Made by a program: the position numbers and the translations under genes. From Bedellia somnulentella (lineage: Eukaryota > Arthropoda > Insecta > Lepidoptera > Bedelliidae), in assembly GCA_963576735.1 (NCBI GenBank), contig OY755175.1, positions 18,244,401-18,308,400 on the forward strand: a stretch of 64,000 bases of DNA, given 5' to 3'. Each line of letters starts with the position of its first letter. Position 1 is the stretch's first letter. The notes beneath the pieces are model-generated. The model ran no database searches. It was not told the origin of the DNA and saw nothing but the letters and a program-made list of their open reading frames with translations. Below are positions 1-11,477 of the stretch, in pieces.

Positions 1-1
1 A

Positions 2-742
2 CTTCTGTTCCCATTGAAAAGAGCAACATCTGCAAATATTATTTCTAACTTGGAAAATTTTGTTTTTCTCGTACACGGTGTACCTCAAACTATTATTATG
101 GATAATGGTTCTCATTTTCAAAGTCATGAATTTCATAGGTTATTAGATAAATATAATATTCCTTTTAAATCTTTTACACCTCGTTATTGTCCTCAAGTAA
201 ATCCCACAGAAAGGTATAATAAAACTATTCTAACAGCTCTTGCATCACTTGTTAGTGATGATCAAAGATCCTGGGATATTAATTTACCAATAATACAAGC
301 TGCCATGAATAATACTGTTAACTCCACTACTGGTTACAGTCCTTCTTTCCTTGTTTTTGGTCGTGAAATTATCACCTGTGGCTCGCTTTATACCCAGTTC
401 AATAATTTAGATGAGTTAGTTTTTCTTCCCAGAGATTTATATGCGGAAAATATTGGTCATATCTCTTCAGTTTTTGATAAAGTTCAAGTCGCTTTATATA
501 ATTCTCATCTAAAAAATTCTTCTCATTATAACACACGTCGATCTGTCAAGGAGTATAGTATTGGAGACGTAGTTTGGCGTAAGAACTATGTCCAAAGTAA
601 TGCAGGAAATTATTTCAGCTCAAAACTTGCTCCAAAATTCCTGAAATGTAAAGTTATTGAAAAATTTTCACCTCTTGTTTACCTTTTGGAAGATCCTAAC
701 GGTTTCAGAGGTAAATGGCACATTAAAGATATTAAAGTTTAA
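2..742 (+). pseudogene. Ty3/gypsy retrotransposon integrase, C-terminal fragment
   Basis: Open frame already running at the window edge and ending in TAA at 740-742, about 246 codons. It encodes the second half of a retroelement integrase, which inserts element cDNA into host DNA. Visible motifs are the second catalytic Asp in MDNGSHFQ, the catalytic Glu in NPTERYNKTIL, then TGYSPSFLVFGRE and a C-terminal GDVVWRKNY...GKWHIKDIK module typical of Ty3/gypsy integrases. The first catalytic Asp, the zinc finger, RT and gag would lie upstream of the window. The visible frame has no internal stop, so the copy may be young. Assignment to gypsy rather than BEL/Pao rests on these motifs. Confidence 0.85.
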
Positions 743-2338
743 TATACATATTTTTTTCTTATTTAGTTTATTATTATTTTTCTTTAGTGAGATATCAATA
801 TCAATCCTATCCTTGACTTCTTCAAGAAATTTGTTATGGTGGGTTTTATTTTGTTTTTGTTCTCCTCAAAACATTCTCTTGTTTAAAATATAACGAGGGT
901 AAACCTTCGTTTAATTGCCTAACTTTGATTTAGAATAACTGGTAATCTGAATGATTTCAGTTAATACTTACAACTTATCATAGGACATTTAGTTCTATTT
1001 TATTTTCTCAGATAGTTTGATTTAATTGAACAAACTTAAACTAATGTTTTGTTTTTATTTACAAGAGCGGTTGATAACTCTGAATAAATAAGCCTATATC
1101 ACGTAATTTATTAGGATTTCAGTAAAGAGAGAGCGGTTGATAACTCTGAATAAATAAGCCTTTATCGCGTTCACAGTTTTGTTACAGAAGAGTAAATGTC
1201 ATCGAATGTGAACATTACTCATGGATGTTTGTGGGAAGTAAAAAAAAAATATATATAATTTTGAAATTGTTAATTAAAAAAAAAAAAAAAAGTTTTTTTT
1301 TTTCTCGGGACTTTGGGGAATATATGTAATATATAAAACCTTACCTGTAAATATTGTTAATCCGTTTTATTATTATTTATTTCCTTTTATGTTAGTCTCC
1401 TGCGGTTATATATCATTGTTTAGTTCCTTTTTATTATTTTTCTGCGATTTGTCGATAATATTTTTATTTCTCTGGTTTATGTTATTGTTTTTATTTTGTT
1501 GTTGTTATGGCAACGACGGAGCTGAGAGTTGTCAAATTTTATTTTATCTTAAACTTTTCTTTAGTTTATCAATTTTCAATGTGTTTGTGTACGAAGGTAG
1601 GATAGTTTTAAAATATTATTATGTTAAGTGATACAATTTTAATGCACTTTTGTTGTCTAAAATGATAGCGCAGGCATTTAATTTTATTTTTAATGTAAGG
1701 CTAGGACATTTTACTTATTCAAATTTATATGTTTTCATCTTTTTAAGTTAACTGAAACTCTTTTTAAAAATCCTTCTTTTAGGTTTTATTGTCTATTAGG
1801 ATTTTTTGATTTTGATTGTCAGGGGAGGATAACGAATGGAGGATTCTAGAGAAAACTTCTCAAAAATATATCTAACTATCATTCTTGAGGTTATTCCTTA
1901 AGAAGAAATCTGGAATAGTATCTTGGATTAAGCTGGTCTTTCTGCGAGGTGTTGCAACAATCCTACCGGCAACATCTACATATAGTCTCTTCCAGGGCGA
2001 AAGCAGAGGAAGACACAGAGATATACCCTGTTTTACAAACCAATCATTTTATCTGGCCTTATTTGATGCTGAATTTTGGACATCGCCGTGTTTCGCTGGA
2101 CTGGTTCTCTTCTACCTCGCATGTACATGATCACCGCTGGCAGACCAACAGTTAATATTACTATTGTTTATTTTATATATTCTTTTTGTCTTCTGTTTTA
2201 CTGTGTACATCTAAATTTTTAATAGACTGGTGTAACTTCTTTCTTTGTTTTATTAGTCTCTGCTCTCCGCGTTTCGTGTCTTAGATTTTATTTCCATAAG
2301 GGGATTAAGATTTAAGACACGTAACGTTACATGCGTTG
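743..2338. other. AT-rich stretch, possible remains of a gypsy 3' LTR
   Basis: No gene seen. A purine-rich run (aggggaggataacg, near 1823-1836) resembles a polypurine tract, and 1830-2300 could be the 3' LTR of the element whose integrase ends at 742. No 5' LTR is present for comparison, so this is a guess. A 35-bp direct duplication (next entry) and runs of A and T at 1276-1302 are the only other structure. Confidence 0.3.
1063..1165. repeat. Short direct duplication, period 66
   Basis: The sequence agagcggttgataactctg plus the following ATAAATAAGCCT occurs at 1064 and again at 1130, separated by 66 bp. It looks like a local tandem duplication downstream of the integrase fragment. Confidence 0.8.
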
Positions 2339-2590
2339 GCCGTGTAGTGCCGGCTTAGAATGTCGCTACCCCTTTCTACCCACGGGTGTCGTAAGAGGCG
2401 ACTAAGGGTATTGGGGCTTTTTATTGGAATTTTGGGCGATGCGGTTGGAGACCCATCACCAAAAACCTTTATTTTTACCATCTTTTCCCCACTCAACTTC
2501 CAAAAGTGGCTGAGGAATTTATAATTCCTTAGCTCTGGTTACCCCTTCTAGGGAAATATGGCCGTGAGTATATGTATGTATGTGTGTATG
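2339..2590 (+). repeat. Rep-A copy, full length, subfamily 1
   Basis: Reference copy of the commonest repeat in the window, about 250 bp. It opens GCCGTGTAGTGCCGGC, has a central TGTCGTAAGAGGCGACTAAG block, then GGTTGGAGACCCATCACC, CCAAAAGTGGCTGAGGAATT and GGGAAATATGGCCGTGAG, and closes with (TATG)n. The microsatellite-like 3' tail and lack of inverted termini suggest retroposition (SINE or LINE 3' end), not a DNA transposon. Subfamily 1 has CCCACGGGTGTCGT and GGGCTTTTTATTGGA. The antisense strand keeps a roughly 60-codon open frame that could be mistaken for a gene. Confidence 0.9.
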
Positions 2591-4702
2591 TTAATGCGTT
2601 GGACATTTATGCTTACATAAACATATAATTATATTAAAGCATAGGGAGTTTATTTGATCAGGAAATTCAAGACTGATTTAAAAACTCTTTAAGTTTTAGA
2701 TGTCTTACGGAGGAAGCCTTTTATAATAATTTATATAATTTAAAACTATTATTATCTGTGTGAAAAGGTTTTGGAAATTATTGTGTGTTGAATTTGTATC
2801 AACAAAATTTCAAAATAGCTTAAATCATATTATCAGAAAGGACAAGGTTTCAAAATAAAATTTAATTTTAGAAGCCGTCTTTGCGTTATTGGAAAATCTG
2901 TAAGACTTTAAGCCTCTCCATTGTTGCGAATAAGATGGGAAACTTAATTTTAGATATGGCAATATTAGCTTAAACGCAACAGGCACCACACTATTAGTAC
3001 TAATAGACATTTTTATGTTTAACTGTTTTGCAACTTAATATTAAGCATCTTCTTTAAATTTAAGTAGTAAACCTTGCATGATGTAGTAAAAATAAATATC
3101 TTCTTTATGATGACAATTTTTTTAAACAAAAATGGTTGAATCGTAGGTTTTTGCTAATAAAAACTGGCATTATCGTGAAAAAAAAAAAGAAAATTTGGGA
3201 CACATAGTTTCTTTACGACCAAGAAATCGAACAAAATGATACATGAGTGTAAATTTAAAAAAAATAAAAAAAACTCTGAAAATATTAATAGTTTGTGGTC
3301 ACTCTACACGTTGCGTGCTTTACCTCGATGCACACGGATAAGCGTGTAGTGCTGCCGTCTAGAGCACACATGACAAAGCTCAAACGTCATGGCTCTAAGC
3401 GATTAAGCTTTGACCTCATATATAATTCAATTATCGGCTAAAGGTTCTAACGTCTTTATTAATACTACAATTTTTCTTTATAGATTTTGTAAAGCCTTTG
3501 CTAGTGGTAAATAAGATTCGCTGCAACCATAGGAATCAAATTTATTGTGCTTTCTTAATACAAGCAGGATAAGACATGGGTTTATATCCTTAATCGGGCT
3601 TGTGATTTTAAAAGTCTTTCAAATGGTCGCTTTATGAATTTTCATGTCAATACTTATAGACAATAGAGCTAAAATTATATTTCATTTCTTTCTCAACATC
3701 TTATTCATGGTGTGGCTTAATATAATTAATGTCTCATCTCTTTTCGATGTTGTCTTACGAGAAGACTTCAATTACAAGCAAACATATTTCATTTCATTTA
3801 TTTTTGCAATTCATAAATTTCTTGTATACAGTTGTTATATAATTGTACATCCCCCTTTCAAGTTCCAAGTAGTAGACTAACTACCAAATCTTTTCTTAAA
3901 TCTTCAAACTTTTTGGTGTCTTAGCCATGACAGATAATATTTTCGGTGTATCATTTTATTTATTCTTTTCTTTCATTCATTCATTTCATTCTTTCTATCA
4001 TTTTAATTTCACTTCACTCTTCAACCACAAATTATAAAGAGATCTTTTCAACTAAGAGTGCCTCGGAATAGATAAAGTTTTTATTTTAGCCTGTTTTCCA
4101 GAAAATCAACTCGGTGGACTCAATCTTATCTAACAGGTACTATGCAGTTTTCACCGCGCGGGAAACATCCCCGATATTCCCACAGGAACACTCTCGAGGG
4201 ATGCGACTACAACAACTAACATAAATCTAGCAAGTTTTCTTTGCAGCTGTATCAACTGGAATATCAGTGTTGAACATTTACAAAACTATTCATAGAACTA
4301 GGGAATGCTGTTGTATTATTAGGTTGAAACATATTTTACTCGAAGAACATCGATTCAAAATAAGGGTCAATATACTATAGCGATTGCTAAAATTTAATAC
4401 AGCAATACAATATTACAAATGGAAAATTTATTGCAAAACAAACATTAATAAAATAAATATACCTATTTCAATTTCATAACAAATACAAAATAAAAACCTA
4501 TCTTCAAACATTTTTGGTAACTGTAATAAAATCTTGTCATTACAATACGGGTGCTTCCAAAGTATTACTTTTTTCACGGGAATATTTTCTTCTACTCTCC
4601 CTGTCAAACTTATTCCCACTACAAAAAACACGAATAAAACTCAGCTTCAAGTAGTTCTCCATTACAACACAAACCAAAGTTTGAAAAGAAGTACTATTAT
4701 TT
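2591..4702. other. Non-coding stretch, nothing recognised
   Basis: AT-rich DNA. The open frames are short, lack recognisable motifs or splice partners, and look like chance frames. No repeat family of this window is visible here. Confidence 0.5.
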
Positions 4703-4984
4703 ACAAACAGCGCACATACGATTATTTTGCATTCCTAGCCGGGCGAAATTAGTAAAAACAAATTCCAACTTGAAAGCACAATTGAATACTTGTTAGCGAG
4801 CCAGGTAGCTACTGAACAATAGACGACCCTTTTTAGAGTCGTGCGCCTGCGCTATCCAGCCACACACCAGTCGGAACTTGATCGTTGTCGCATGCGCTCG
4901 CGTCATTTACTGGCTACATTAAAAGCGTACCGTGTTTGAGACCTCAGTGCTTGTTTATTGTGAGTTATTTTAACTAAAAGTACT

Positions 4985-6124
4985 ATGGATTGTCATAATA
5001 CAGGTAAGAAGAGTCTTATGTATTAAGATTTACTGATGTTTATATGTATTTGTAAGGTTCAAAATCAATTTACAATTGTCTCCATTACTTAAGCAAATTT
5101 TACCTGAATTGTACATTTCAAAATGTATAAAGTTGTCCTTCCAAATGCTTCCGAGTAACGATTTCTGTTGTAGCGGATGACAAAAACTGTCATTTATTAG
5201 GTATTTCACGAATTGAGTGCTACTTTTTGCTACTTTTGATAAAACTTACGCGTTAGTGTTGGTGTTGTCTAAAAAATGTTAACTGTTATTTTCAACCAAT
5301 TTATGGAATATTATCTTTTTTATTGTTTCAGCGTTACCAGGTGGCTCTCACTACAAGGTTGTAACTAGAAAATACCTGTTTAATAAAATGCAACAACAAT
5401 AATTGCATACTTTTGACGAAAAAGTCGATTATTTGGAAAATTACCTTTTATCGTCTGACAACTTTAATGATGAACAATTAAAGGTTTTGAAACAGAAAAT
5501 TTCATATTTTAAAAGTGATTTTAAAAAAAAGTGGTTGAAGGCAAATAGAATACTTCATAAATGTATAACTGCCAATGCTACGTGGCTTCAAGTAACGTTT
5601 GAGATACCTATTGTTTCGTTACCACAAAAGCGTGCCGGTCGCCCATCAAAACCTTTGAACAAGCAAAAGAAAACCAGTGAACTACGGTCTACTGTTAGTC
5701 AAGGAGTGTTGGTACATGCATCCAAAACTAGTCTGGAGATGTCTGGCCATAGAAATGCGGCCTGTTTACTGTCAGAAGTCATGAAGTCTCCGAAGCGAGC
5801 AAAAAAATACAAACAAGCTTATTCGAAATGTTTGCAAGATGATCCTGACGCACAATTATCTCCCTTTAAAGCACTAGCTATGTTTGATGAAGCAGATCTT
5901 TCAAGAAAACAATATGAGATCGTCAGGAGTTCCAACAAGAGGTATTACCCTTGTTATAGCTTAATACAGAAAGAAAAGCTAAACTGCACCCCTTTTCAAA
6001 AGAAGCGATAGCTATGTTTTTGCCACTTTCTCCAGAATCTGAAGATGATTCAGATTCAGAATCTGAAATGGAACAAGTCGGAGAAAGTGACGATGAACCC
6101 TGGCATTCTTCTTCATCAAATTGA
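4985..6124 (+). pseudogene. Transposon-associated basic protein, spliced, with stop and frameshift
   Basis: Exon 1 is 4985-5003 (ATG, donor GTAAGAA). Exon 2 starts at 5332 after a TTTCAG acceptor and joins in phase to read MDCHNTALPGGSHYKVVTRK. A TAA at 5400-5402 interrupts the frame, which then runs open for 202 codons from 5403 to a TAG at 6009. Residues in this part include KRAGRPSKPL (basic, AT-hook-like), a helical SGHRNAACLLSEV segment and ADLSRKQYEIVR...YYPCYSLIQKEK. A second frame continues into an acidic Ser/Glu/Asp tail that stops at 6122-6124, so a frameshift lies near 5985-6010. The DLxxxQYxxIR...YPCY pattern recurs in invertebrate proteins linked to transposons; I cannot name the family. 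Probably a recently decayed copy. Confidence 0.65.
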
Positions 6125-6156
6125 TTTTATATTAAAATTTATGTAAATAATTGTTT

Positions 6157-6162
6157 AATAAA
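6157..6162 (+). terminator. Poly(A) signal AATAAA of the TIR-element gene
   Basis: AATAAA lies 33 bp after the TGA of the acidic-tail frame, the expected place for a 3' processing signal. This supports the tail frame being the original C-terminus. Confidence 0.6.
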
Positions 6163-6216
6163 ACCTATTCCAAGTCATGAATACTCCTTTATTTTATCAT
6201 CATATCAGCCTATAAG

Positions 6217-6319
6217 GGACATCCATAAATTAAGTCACATGAATTTCATAATCTACTCCTACCCCTAACACACAATGTCACACTTTTTCGGCCCCTTGTG
6301 ACGTAATTTATGGATGGCG
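6217..6319. mobile_element. MITE with 22-bp TIRs, nested in the larger element
   Basis: Left end GGACATCCATAAATTAAGTC (6217-6236, then AC) and right end 6298-6319 are near-perfect inverse complements, about 103 bp in total. It sits between the gene and the right TIR of the larger element, so it inserted later. No coding capacity. Confidence 0.8.
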
Positions 6320-6807
6320 TTAGGGGTAACGCTCACTCTACTCTACAAAGCCTCTCCACAATGCACATCTCGTTTATTTATTAAGTCTTACCTACTTTAG
6401 AGTAGAAAAAACCGCACAAATAATTTCGCCCGGCTAGGAATGCAAAATACCCCTATGTGCAGCGTCTCTAAATAAAATCACTTGAAAAATCTGCAAAACT
6501 TTCGAACCGGTTTTTTAGTTCACATTGTTAGTCACTTGTTAGTTCAGATCGTTATTAAAATTGGAACGGAGTGATATTGAAGAAGTTCTGAGACGTTGCG
6601 ATTGGGTCTGACAGCTTCGCGACTGCGATTTCAAAGTATTCAGCTGTTTTGCAGGAATACTTTAAATATGCAATGAATTTGCGCGGCAAGAAAATTTCCT
6701 AGCTGTTTCGCCTCGGTTTCGACATTTTAGGTGACTAAAAGTTAGTTTGACACTTTTGTTGTAGATTGCTGCTTTGAGGGTAATGATGAGTTTCGATGTC
6801 CGAGTAT

Positions 6808-6985
6808 AATGATGGCTTAGAATTGCTCTAACCCATTTTTCCTCGCGGCTGTCGTAATAGGTGATTCAGGGTATTGGGGCATTTTAAGTGAATTTTGGAC
6901 GATGTGCATAAGGATGAAGACCCATCACATCCATTTTACAATCTATTCTCCACTTATGTTCCAAAAGCGGCTAAGGAATTTAATT
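6808..6985 (+). repeat. Rep-A copy, old and diverged
   Basis: Recognisable blocks are TGGCTTAGAAT, AGGGTATTGGGGC, GACCCATCAC and CCAAAAGCGGCTAAGGAATT. The TATG tail is missing. It directly abuts a second Rep-A copy. Confidence 0.75.
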
Positions 6986-7202
6986 TGATAGTGTTGGCTT
7001 AGAATAGCACTAACCCATTTTTCCCTCGGGTGTCACAAGAGGCGACTAAGAATATTGGGGAAGTGATTTTTGGGCGATGCGGTTAGAGACACATCACCAA
7101 TAACATTTATTTACCATCACTTCCCAACTTATCTTCTAAAAGTGGCTCAGGTATTCCGGATCTCTGGCTACATCTTCTTAGGATTATAGCTCAATGTTTG
7201 TA
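6986..7202 (+). repeat. Rep-A copy, diverged
   Basis: Runs from GATAGTGTTGGCTTAGAAT through GGGTGTCACAAGAGGCGAC and GGGCGATGCGGTTAGAGAC to a degraded tail. With the copy just upstream it forms a tandem pair, suggesting preferential insertion next to an existing copy. Confidence 0.8.
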
Positions 7203-7989
7203 AGAAAATTTTCTTAATTATTTAGCCGGTGTTTCGTATGAGGTAAGTAAGAGTTAGGTTAGTACTTTTGTTGTAGATTGGTGTACCGAGAGCAATTAGA
7301 GTCGTAAATTTAGGAGCGCTGAGTGCGTGCGCGAATACAAGTCGGGGTAACTTGGTACAAGTGCATTTACTACAAACCCTAAGCGAACGTACTACTTTTA
7401 TTTCTATTCTAATGATATTTGAACTTAATAAAAAAAAATGTAGCTAAAATCTCCATGTCACTTTGATGAACTATCTCAGGAATTACGGATGATGAGAAAT
7501 TGATGAATTTTCTCTCATAGTGTCGTGAGTATTATTATGTAAGATAACAGAGCAGCTTATTAGAGCTGGCCAGAAATAGCACTACGCCATCTTTTTGATC
7601 GAAAAGTCGACTTGGACGAATATCGTACGTGCGGATAAAGGGATCTCAATATTTTTCATTGATAATGGACAATATGATTGGATATCTCTCAGTCTCTTCC
7701 AAATTCGGCAAAGTTTTAATTCAAAATGAAATGTTTGTTTTGTTCATCACGAATCACCCAGGTCGTTTAGTCACAGTCCTCCTCGTTTGCCTAATTATGA
7801 CTTAGTCGGTAAGTTGGTGCAGACAAGCTAGCAGTTGTATAATATAAGAAACCGAATGTGTAAAATTAGAATTAAGCAAAAACTGGTCATGCATTTAAAA
7901 CACGATAGTGATAACTTACGTTGTATTGGTTTTGTATTTTATAAGACTTCCGCGATTACACATTACAACTATAACAACTACTTTCGTTA
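7203..7989. other. Non-coding stretch
   Basis: No gene seen. 7925-7985 carries a weak match to one end of Rep-D (the block GCGATTACACATTACAAC). Confidence 0.45.
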
Positions 7990-8212
7990 CATCGTGAGGA
8001 AACCCACATGGCTGAGTTGTACTTAGTCATGTGACAGTGTATTCGTACAAAACGGCGATAGGCCTGTCCCCTATCACGTGAGTACACTGTCCATGCAAAA
8101 CGTGGGTACTCTGAACACCAGGTGACAAAGTCACGTGATGTTGGGAAGTATTAGTAGCTTTGCAAACCCCTTCGGGGATATTCGGCGTGAACGTTTATGT
8201 TATGTTATGTAT
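7990..8212 (+). repeat. Rep-C copy, full length
   Basis: Reference copy of the third family, about 220 bp. It has GTGAGGAAACCCACATGGC near the 5' end, then CAGTGTATTCGTACAAAACG, CCCTATCACGTGAGTACAC, AACACCAGGTGACAAAGTC, a small CCCCTTCGGGG hairpin and a terminal TTTATGTTATGTTATG tail. The tail and 5' heterogeneity fit a retroposon. Confidence 0.85.
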
Positions 8213-8224
8213 TTTTGTTAATGA

Positions 8225-8345
8225 CCAACGGGTAGTCTTCTCGTGACCATGATAACTGAAAGTTCTCCAAACGTCGGGCTTTAAAAACCATGCGATATCA
8301 CACGATTAAATATCCGAAAATCAATAGTTGTTTCAATTGTAATTC
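8225..8345 (-). repeat. Rep-D copy (terminal-inverted-repeat family)
   Basis: Read on the minus strand it gives TTGAAACAACTATTGATTTT, CGGATATTTAATCGTGTG, then GCCCGACGTTTGGAGAAC and GTTATCATGGTCACGAGAAG. It abuts the Rep-C copy. With the Rep-D-like fragment at 7925-7985 on the other side, the Rep-C copy may sit inside an older Rep-D element. Confidence 0.7.
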
Positions 8346-8793
8346 TGTTGGTTACATACTCCCATCCTAAAATTTCACCAATAATACTAAAGAGAACTTT
8401 TATATCCAAAAACACCCACAAAACTGCATACAGCAGCAACTAAACTAAAATGAAGTGAGTAAACATGAAGTAAACATTGCAACTAGCACAACACATAGTA
8501 TACCTCAGTGAAACTTTTATCACATCCGTACAACTAAAACACATTCGCTGTTTGCTTGGTATTACAAACATGGCTTCCTCTTTTGCTTTTATGTTACAAA
8601 TAGGTTAGACAACCGTGATATTTGATATTCAATGTTTAAAATATACCTTCATGGATTTACGACATGATTATTCAGTTTCACTTCAAGTTTTGAACTTAAA
8701 ATTGCAAGATATTAACCCCGAGGGGAGTAAATTTGTAAAAGTACACCACGCTGGCCTAGTGCGGGTTGTAAAATTATATTATATTAAATTACA
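8346..8793. other. Non-coding stretch
   Basis: No gene or repeat family recognised. Confidence 0.4.
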
Positions 8794-8912
8794 GAATGTA
8801 TGAAAAGATTGATTAATGTAAACGAAGCTCGTGAGGTTTGCCAGTATCGTACAAAGTGGCGATCTGCCTACCCTAATGGGACTAACGGCTTGACTATATG
8901 TATGTATTATAT
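8794..8912 (+). repeat. Rep-B copy, diverged
   Basis: Second family. Blocks in order: ATGTATGAAAAGATTGAT, TGTAAACGAAGCTCG, TCGTACAAAGTGGCGATC, TGCCTACCC and a TATATGTATGTAT tail. Its 3' tail matches that of Rep-A. Confidence 0.8.
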
Positions 8913-9803
8913 GAATCTCATTGGATGGCGCTAGAGCTGATCGTCTTCTCTACCGTTTTTTCCTATTACTCTTTCTTGGAACATGAAATTTTTTCGTATT
9001 CAGCTGGCGTTTAGCGGTTTATAAAACATTATCACGACTAAAACACGTTTAATATGCTAATTGCACATAAAGTTTCAGAGAAAACGATAAGACGATATTT
9101 ATCAGTAAGATGGGTTCCTTAGATTAGAATATATTAAATACCCTATTGGATTGGAGCTCGCCACAGCGTGTAAGGCTTGATAAGATTCTATTAAGGTTAC
9201 ACAGGAAATTGCAACGTATACTTTAGCGGGACAAGGAAAATGTAGACGACTATTATTTGTTAGATTTTGCTATAAATCAGATGTTGGACCTTTAGAGAGG
9301 AGCAGATTAAGATTGTTAGGAGGCACTGAAATATATTTTAAAGTTAATTTTGCATTTTGTGAAAACCAAATTTATTTATTTTTCTTGTAATAAGTAATTC
9401 ATTTTGAGTAACTTATTACAAACACGTTGAATAAAGCCAAAGATGTTTCTCAAAGTTCAGCGAATGTATTAACTATAAATAAATAAGTAAATATGATTAA
9501 CCTTATCAAGGAAAAAATATTGGAGGCTCTATATTTTGTACAAAGTGTAAATGACGTAAAAATATCTATAAGAAATCCACACGAAACAGCTGTACTTAGT
9601 CTGTTACCGTGAATCCATAAAAAGAAGTGATAGGGCATGCTCTCGTAGCCTTTAAATGCATAGTTCAGGAAGGAAGGTGAGTAACTCTAGGTAACCACAA
9701 TGTAAAGTAATATTCGAAAGTATTGTTAACTCTGCCACACTTTCAAGAAGATACCTCATAAACAATGACTAATAGTTTATTATGACAAGATAAGTACATA
9801 TGC
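8913..9803. other. Non-coding stretch
   Basis: AT-rich, no gene or repeat family recognised. Confidence 0.4.
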
Positions 9804-9861
9804 ACACATATGCTCACGGCTATAAATCCCTTGAAGGGGTAGCTAAGGCTATGGAATTAAA
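9804..9861 (-). repeat. Rep-A 3' fragment
   Basis: Only the last 60 bp of the family (CTCACGGCTATAAATCCC, GAAGGGGTAGC) remain: a 5'-truncated copy, as expected for retroposons. Confidence 0.7.
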
Positions 9862-11322
9862 AATGACATATGGTTTAACAATCTGGAAGTATAAAATAAA
9901 GAATACAATGCCCAAACCACAAAATTATAAAGCGAAGAGAAAACCCACTAAAACAACAACATGAAAGTTATGATACTATTCAAATATTTGTTCGCAGCAA
10001 ATCTAATAGTAATGAAAAATTCAGCGGCTGCAATCGTTGGCCGTTGGCTCGGCGGGGTTCTCAAGGGAGCCACACTTGTCACGTGCCAGCCAATCGCGCC
10101 ATTTTTCAGCTATATTAGCAACCGCTACGTTCCGCCTCTGGATAATCCTGTATTGTGCCAAACCATTGACTGCATGTTGTGGATAAGTTTTTTTTTAGTA
10201 TTTTATGGAACGAGTATGAATGAGAAGATGTGCGAGTTAATAATATCAATAATACTATTCACGTCGTATGTCCCCGATGGGGTTTCAGAGGAATACTTAG
10301 CCAAGTGGGTTTTCTCACGATGTTTTCCTCACCGTACAGAACCATGGTAAATATGACTCTACTTCAGCGAGCTATCACGTTGTATATAATTTTAAAAGTC
10401 CTTATTCAACTTTTAAAGACCTTTTGAATAATGTTTAACACCTGGTATTAGATATATGTCTAAAATTATCTATTCGTAATTGCACAAACTTGTATGAACT
10501 TTTGTGTATATATTAAGTAGTACTGAAAATAAGTCAAAGTAATAAGGGGTCTACTCCAAATGTTTATTTATATATTATATAGCAAGACAACATTTGTTGC
10601 GTCAGTTAGCATAGCAGTATCAAACATTTCTCTATACTACTGAGCAAATATGTGCACTGTGAATGCTATGCGATTCCAGCTAAATTATAGACCCAACAAG
10701 CGCTAACTAATTAAGTTTAGGCTTGATTAAAAGCTGACCTTGTCACTAACATACTGTTTATTGTCGTTTAAACTGAACAAATTGCTGTTATAGTGCTGTT
10801 TGGATAACAGTTTTATCCGCGGCCGGCGTGCAATTTCTAAAGTGTGAAATTTATGTTTCATTATTTGTAACTAGTGTTTGGTTTGAACAGACAGATACAT
10901 GGTCAGTTGATGCAGTTGAAATAATTTACATCAGTTTACGTTAATGTTCTATGCTTGGTTTGGAGTGTAGAGATGGTTTCGAATAGCACCTCTTCATCTC
11001 TTCAAGTTACAATGCAACCTATGAACTACATTTGAAATTGTATGGTGACTATGTGATAGAAAGAAATCCTTCACAAAAAATGATTTTTTAGGCTCAAAAG
11101 GCAAGTACGTGCACACATAGGACACAGCTAAATTTGCCTTTTGCATACTCAATAATGGAAAGACAGTCCTTACTTTTTGTATAGCATTTTTTATTATTCA
11201 ACAATAAGCGTGGCATTCATAGAAAAATCGTGAAAATACTATTTAGTTAGTTTCCAGTTGTGAAATGTGCATGTTTGTTTGTTACTTGAATTAAGAAGGT
11301 TAACTTATAATAAGAGTAGTAG
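9862..11322. other. Non-coding stretch with an unassigned 129-codon frame
   Basis: An open frame at 9961-10350 (plus) starts MKVMILFKYLFAANLIVMKN and has hydrophobic segments, but its last third overlaps the Rep-C fragment at 10268-10347 and no family is recognised. I do not call it a gene. The remainder shows nothing. Confidence 0.35.
10268..10347 (-). repeat. Rep-C 5' fragment
   Basis: Contains AAGTGGGTTTTCTCACGATG and TTTTCCTCACCGT, the antisense of the Rep-C 5' region. Confidence 0.6.
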
Positions 11323-11477
11323 CAGGCGGCCGAAGTATGAGGAATAATAGAGCATGTATAAAAAGATTGGTGGATGTAGACGAAGCTAGGGAATTTTGCA
11401 GGATCGTACAGAGTGACGATCAATAGTCTCTGCCTACACCAATAGGAAATAATGGCGTAAGTATAGGTATGTATGAC
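11323..11477 (+). repeat. Rep-B copy, nearly full length
   Basis: Contains GCGGCCGAAGTATGAGGAAT, AGAGCATGTATAAAAAGATT, TGGATGTAGACGAAGCTAGG, TCAATAGTCTCTGCCTAC and AAATAATGGCGTAAGTATAG, ending in GTATGTATG. With 49199-49345 this defines the family. Confidence 0.85.

Larger units (their letters stand above)
4703..6475 (+). mobile_element. TIR-bounded element carrying a small spliced gene
   Basis: A 29-bp perfect inverted repeat is present at 4723-4751 and 6421-6449 (core ttgcattcctagccgggcga). Weaker inverted similarity continues outward for about 25-30 bp (GCACATA and TTATTTA blocks), so the termini are roughly 4703 and 6475. Between them lies one gene with a 5' exon, an intron and a poly(A) signal. 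This is the layout of a DNA transposon or of a domesticated or non-autonomous derivative. No DDE transposase domain is recognisable. Target-site duplication not resolved. Confidence 0.75.

Noticed and set aside
2305..2496. Small minus-strand frame with [16 protein letters not shown], repeated at 24822-25031 and 30963-31166
   Set aside because: It is the antisense of Rep-A; recurrence follows the repeat, not a gene family, and many copies are broken.
9961..10350. 129-codon plus-strand frame with hydrophobic segments
   Set aside because: No recognisable family, and its end lies in a Rep-C fragment; likely a chance frame.
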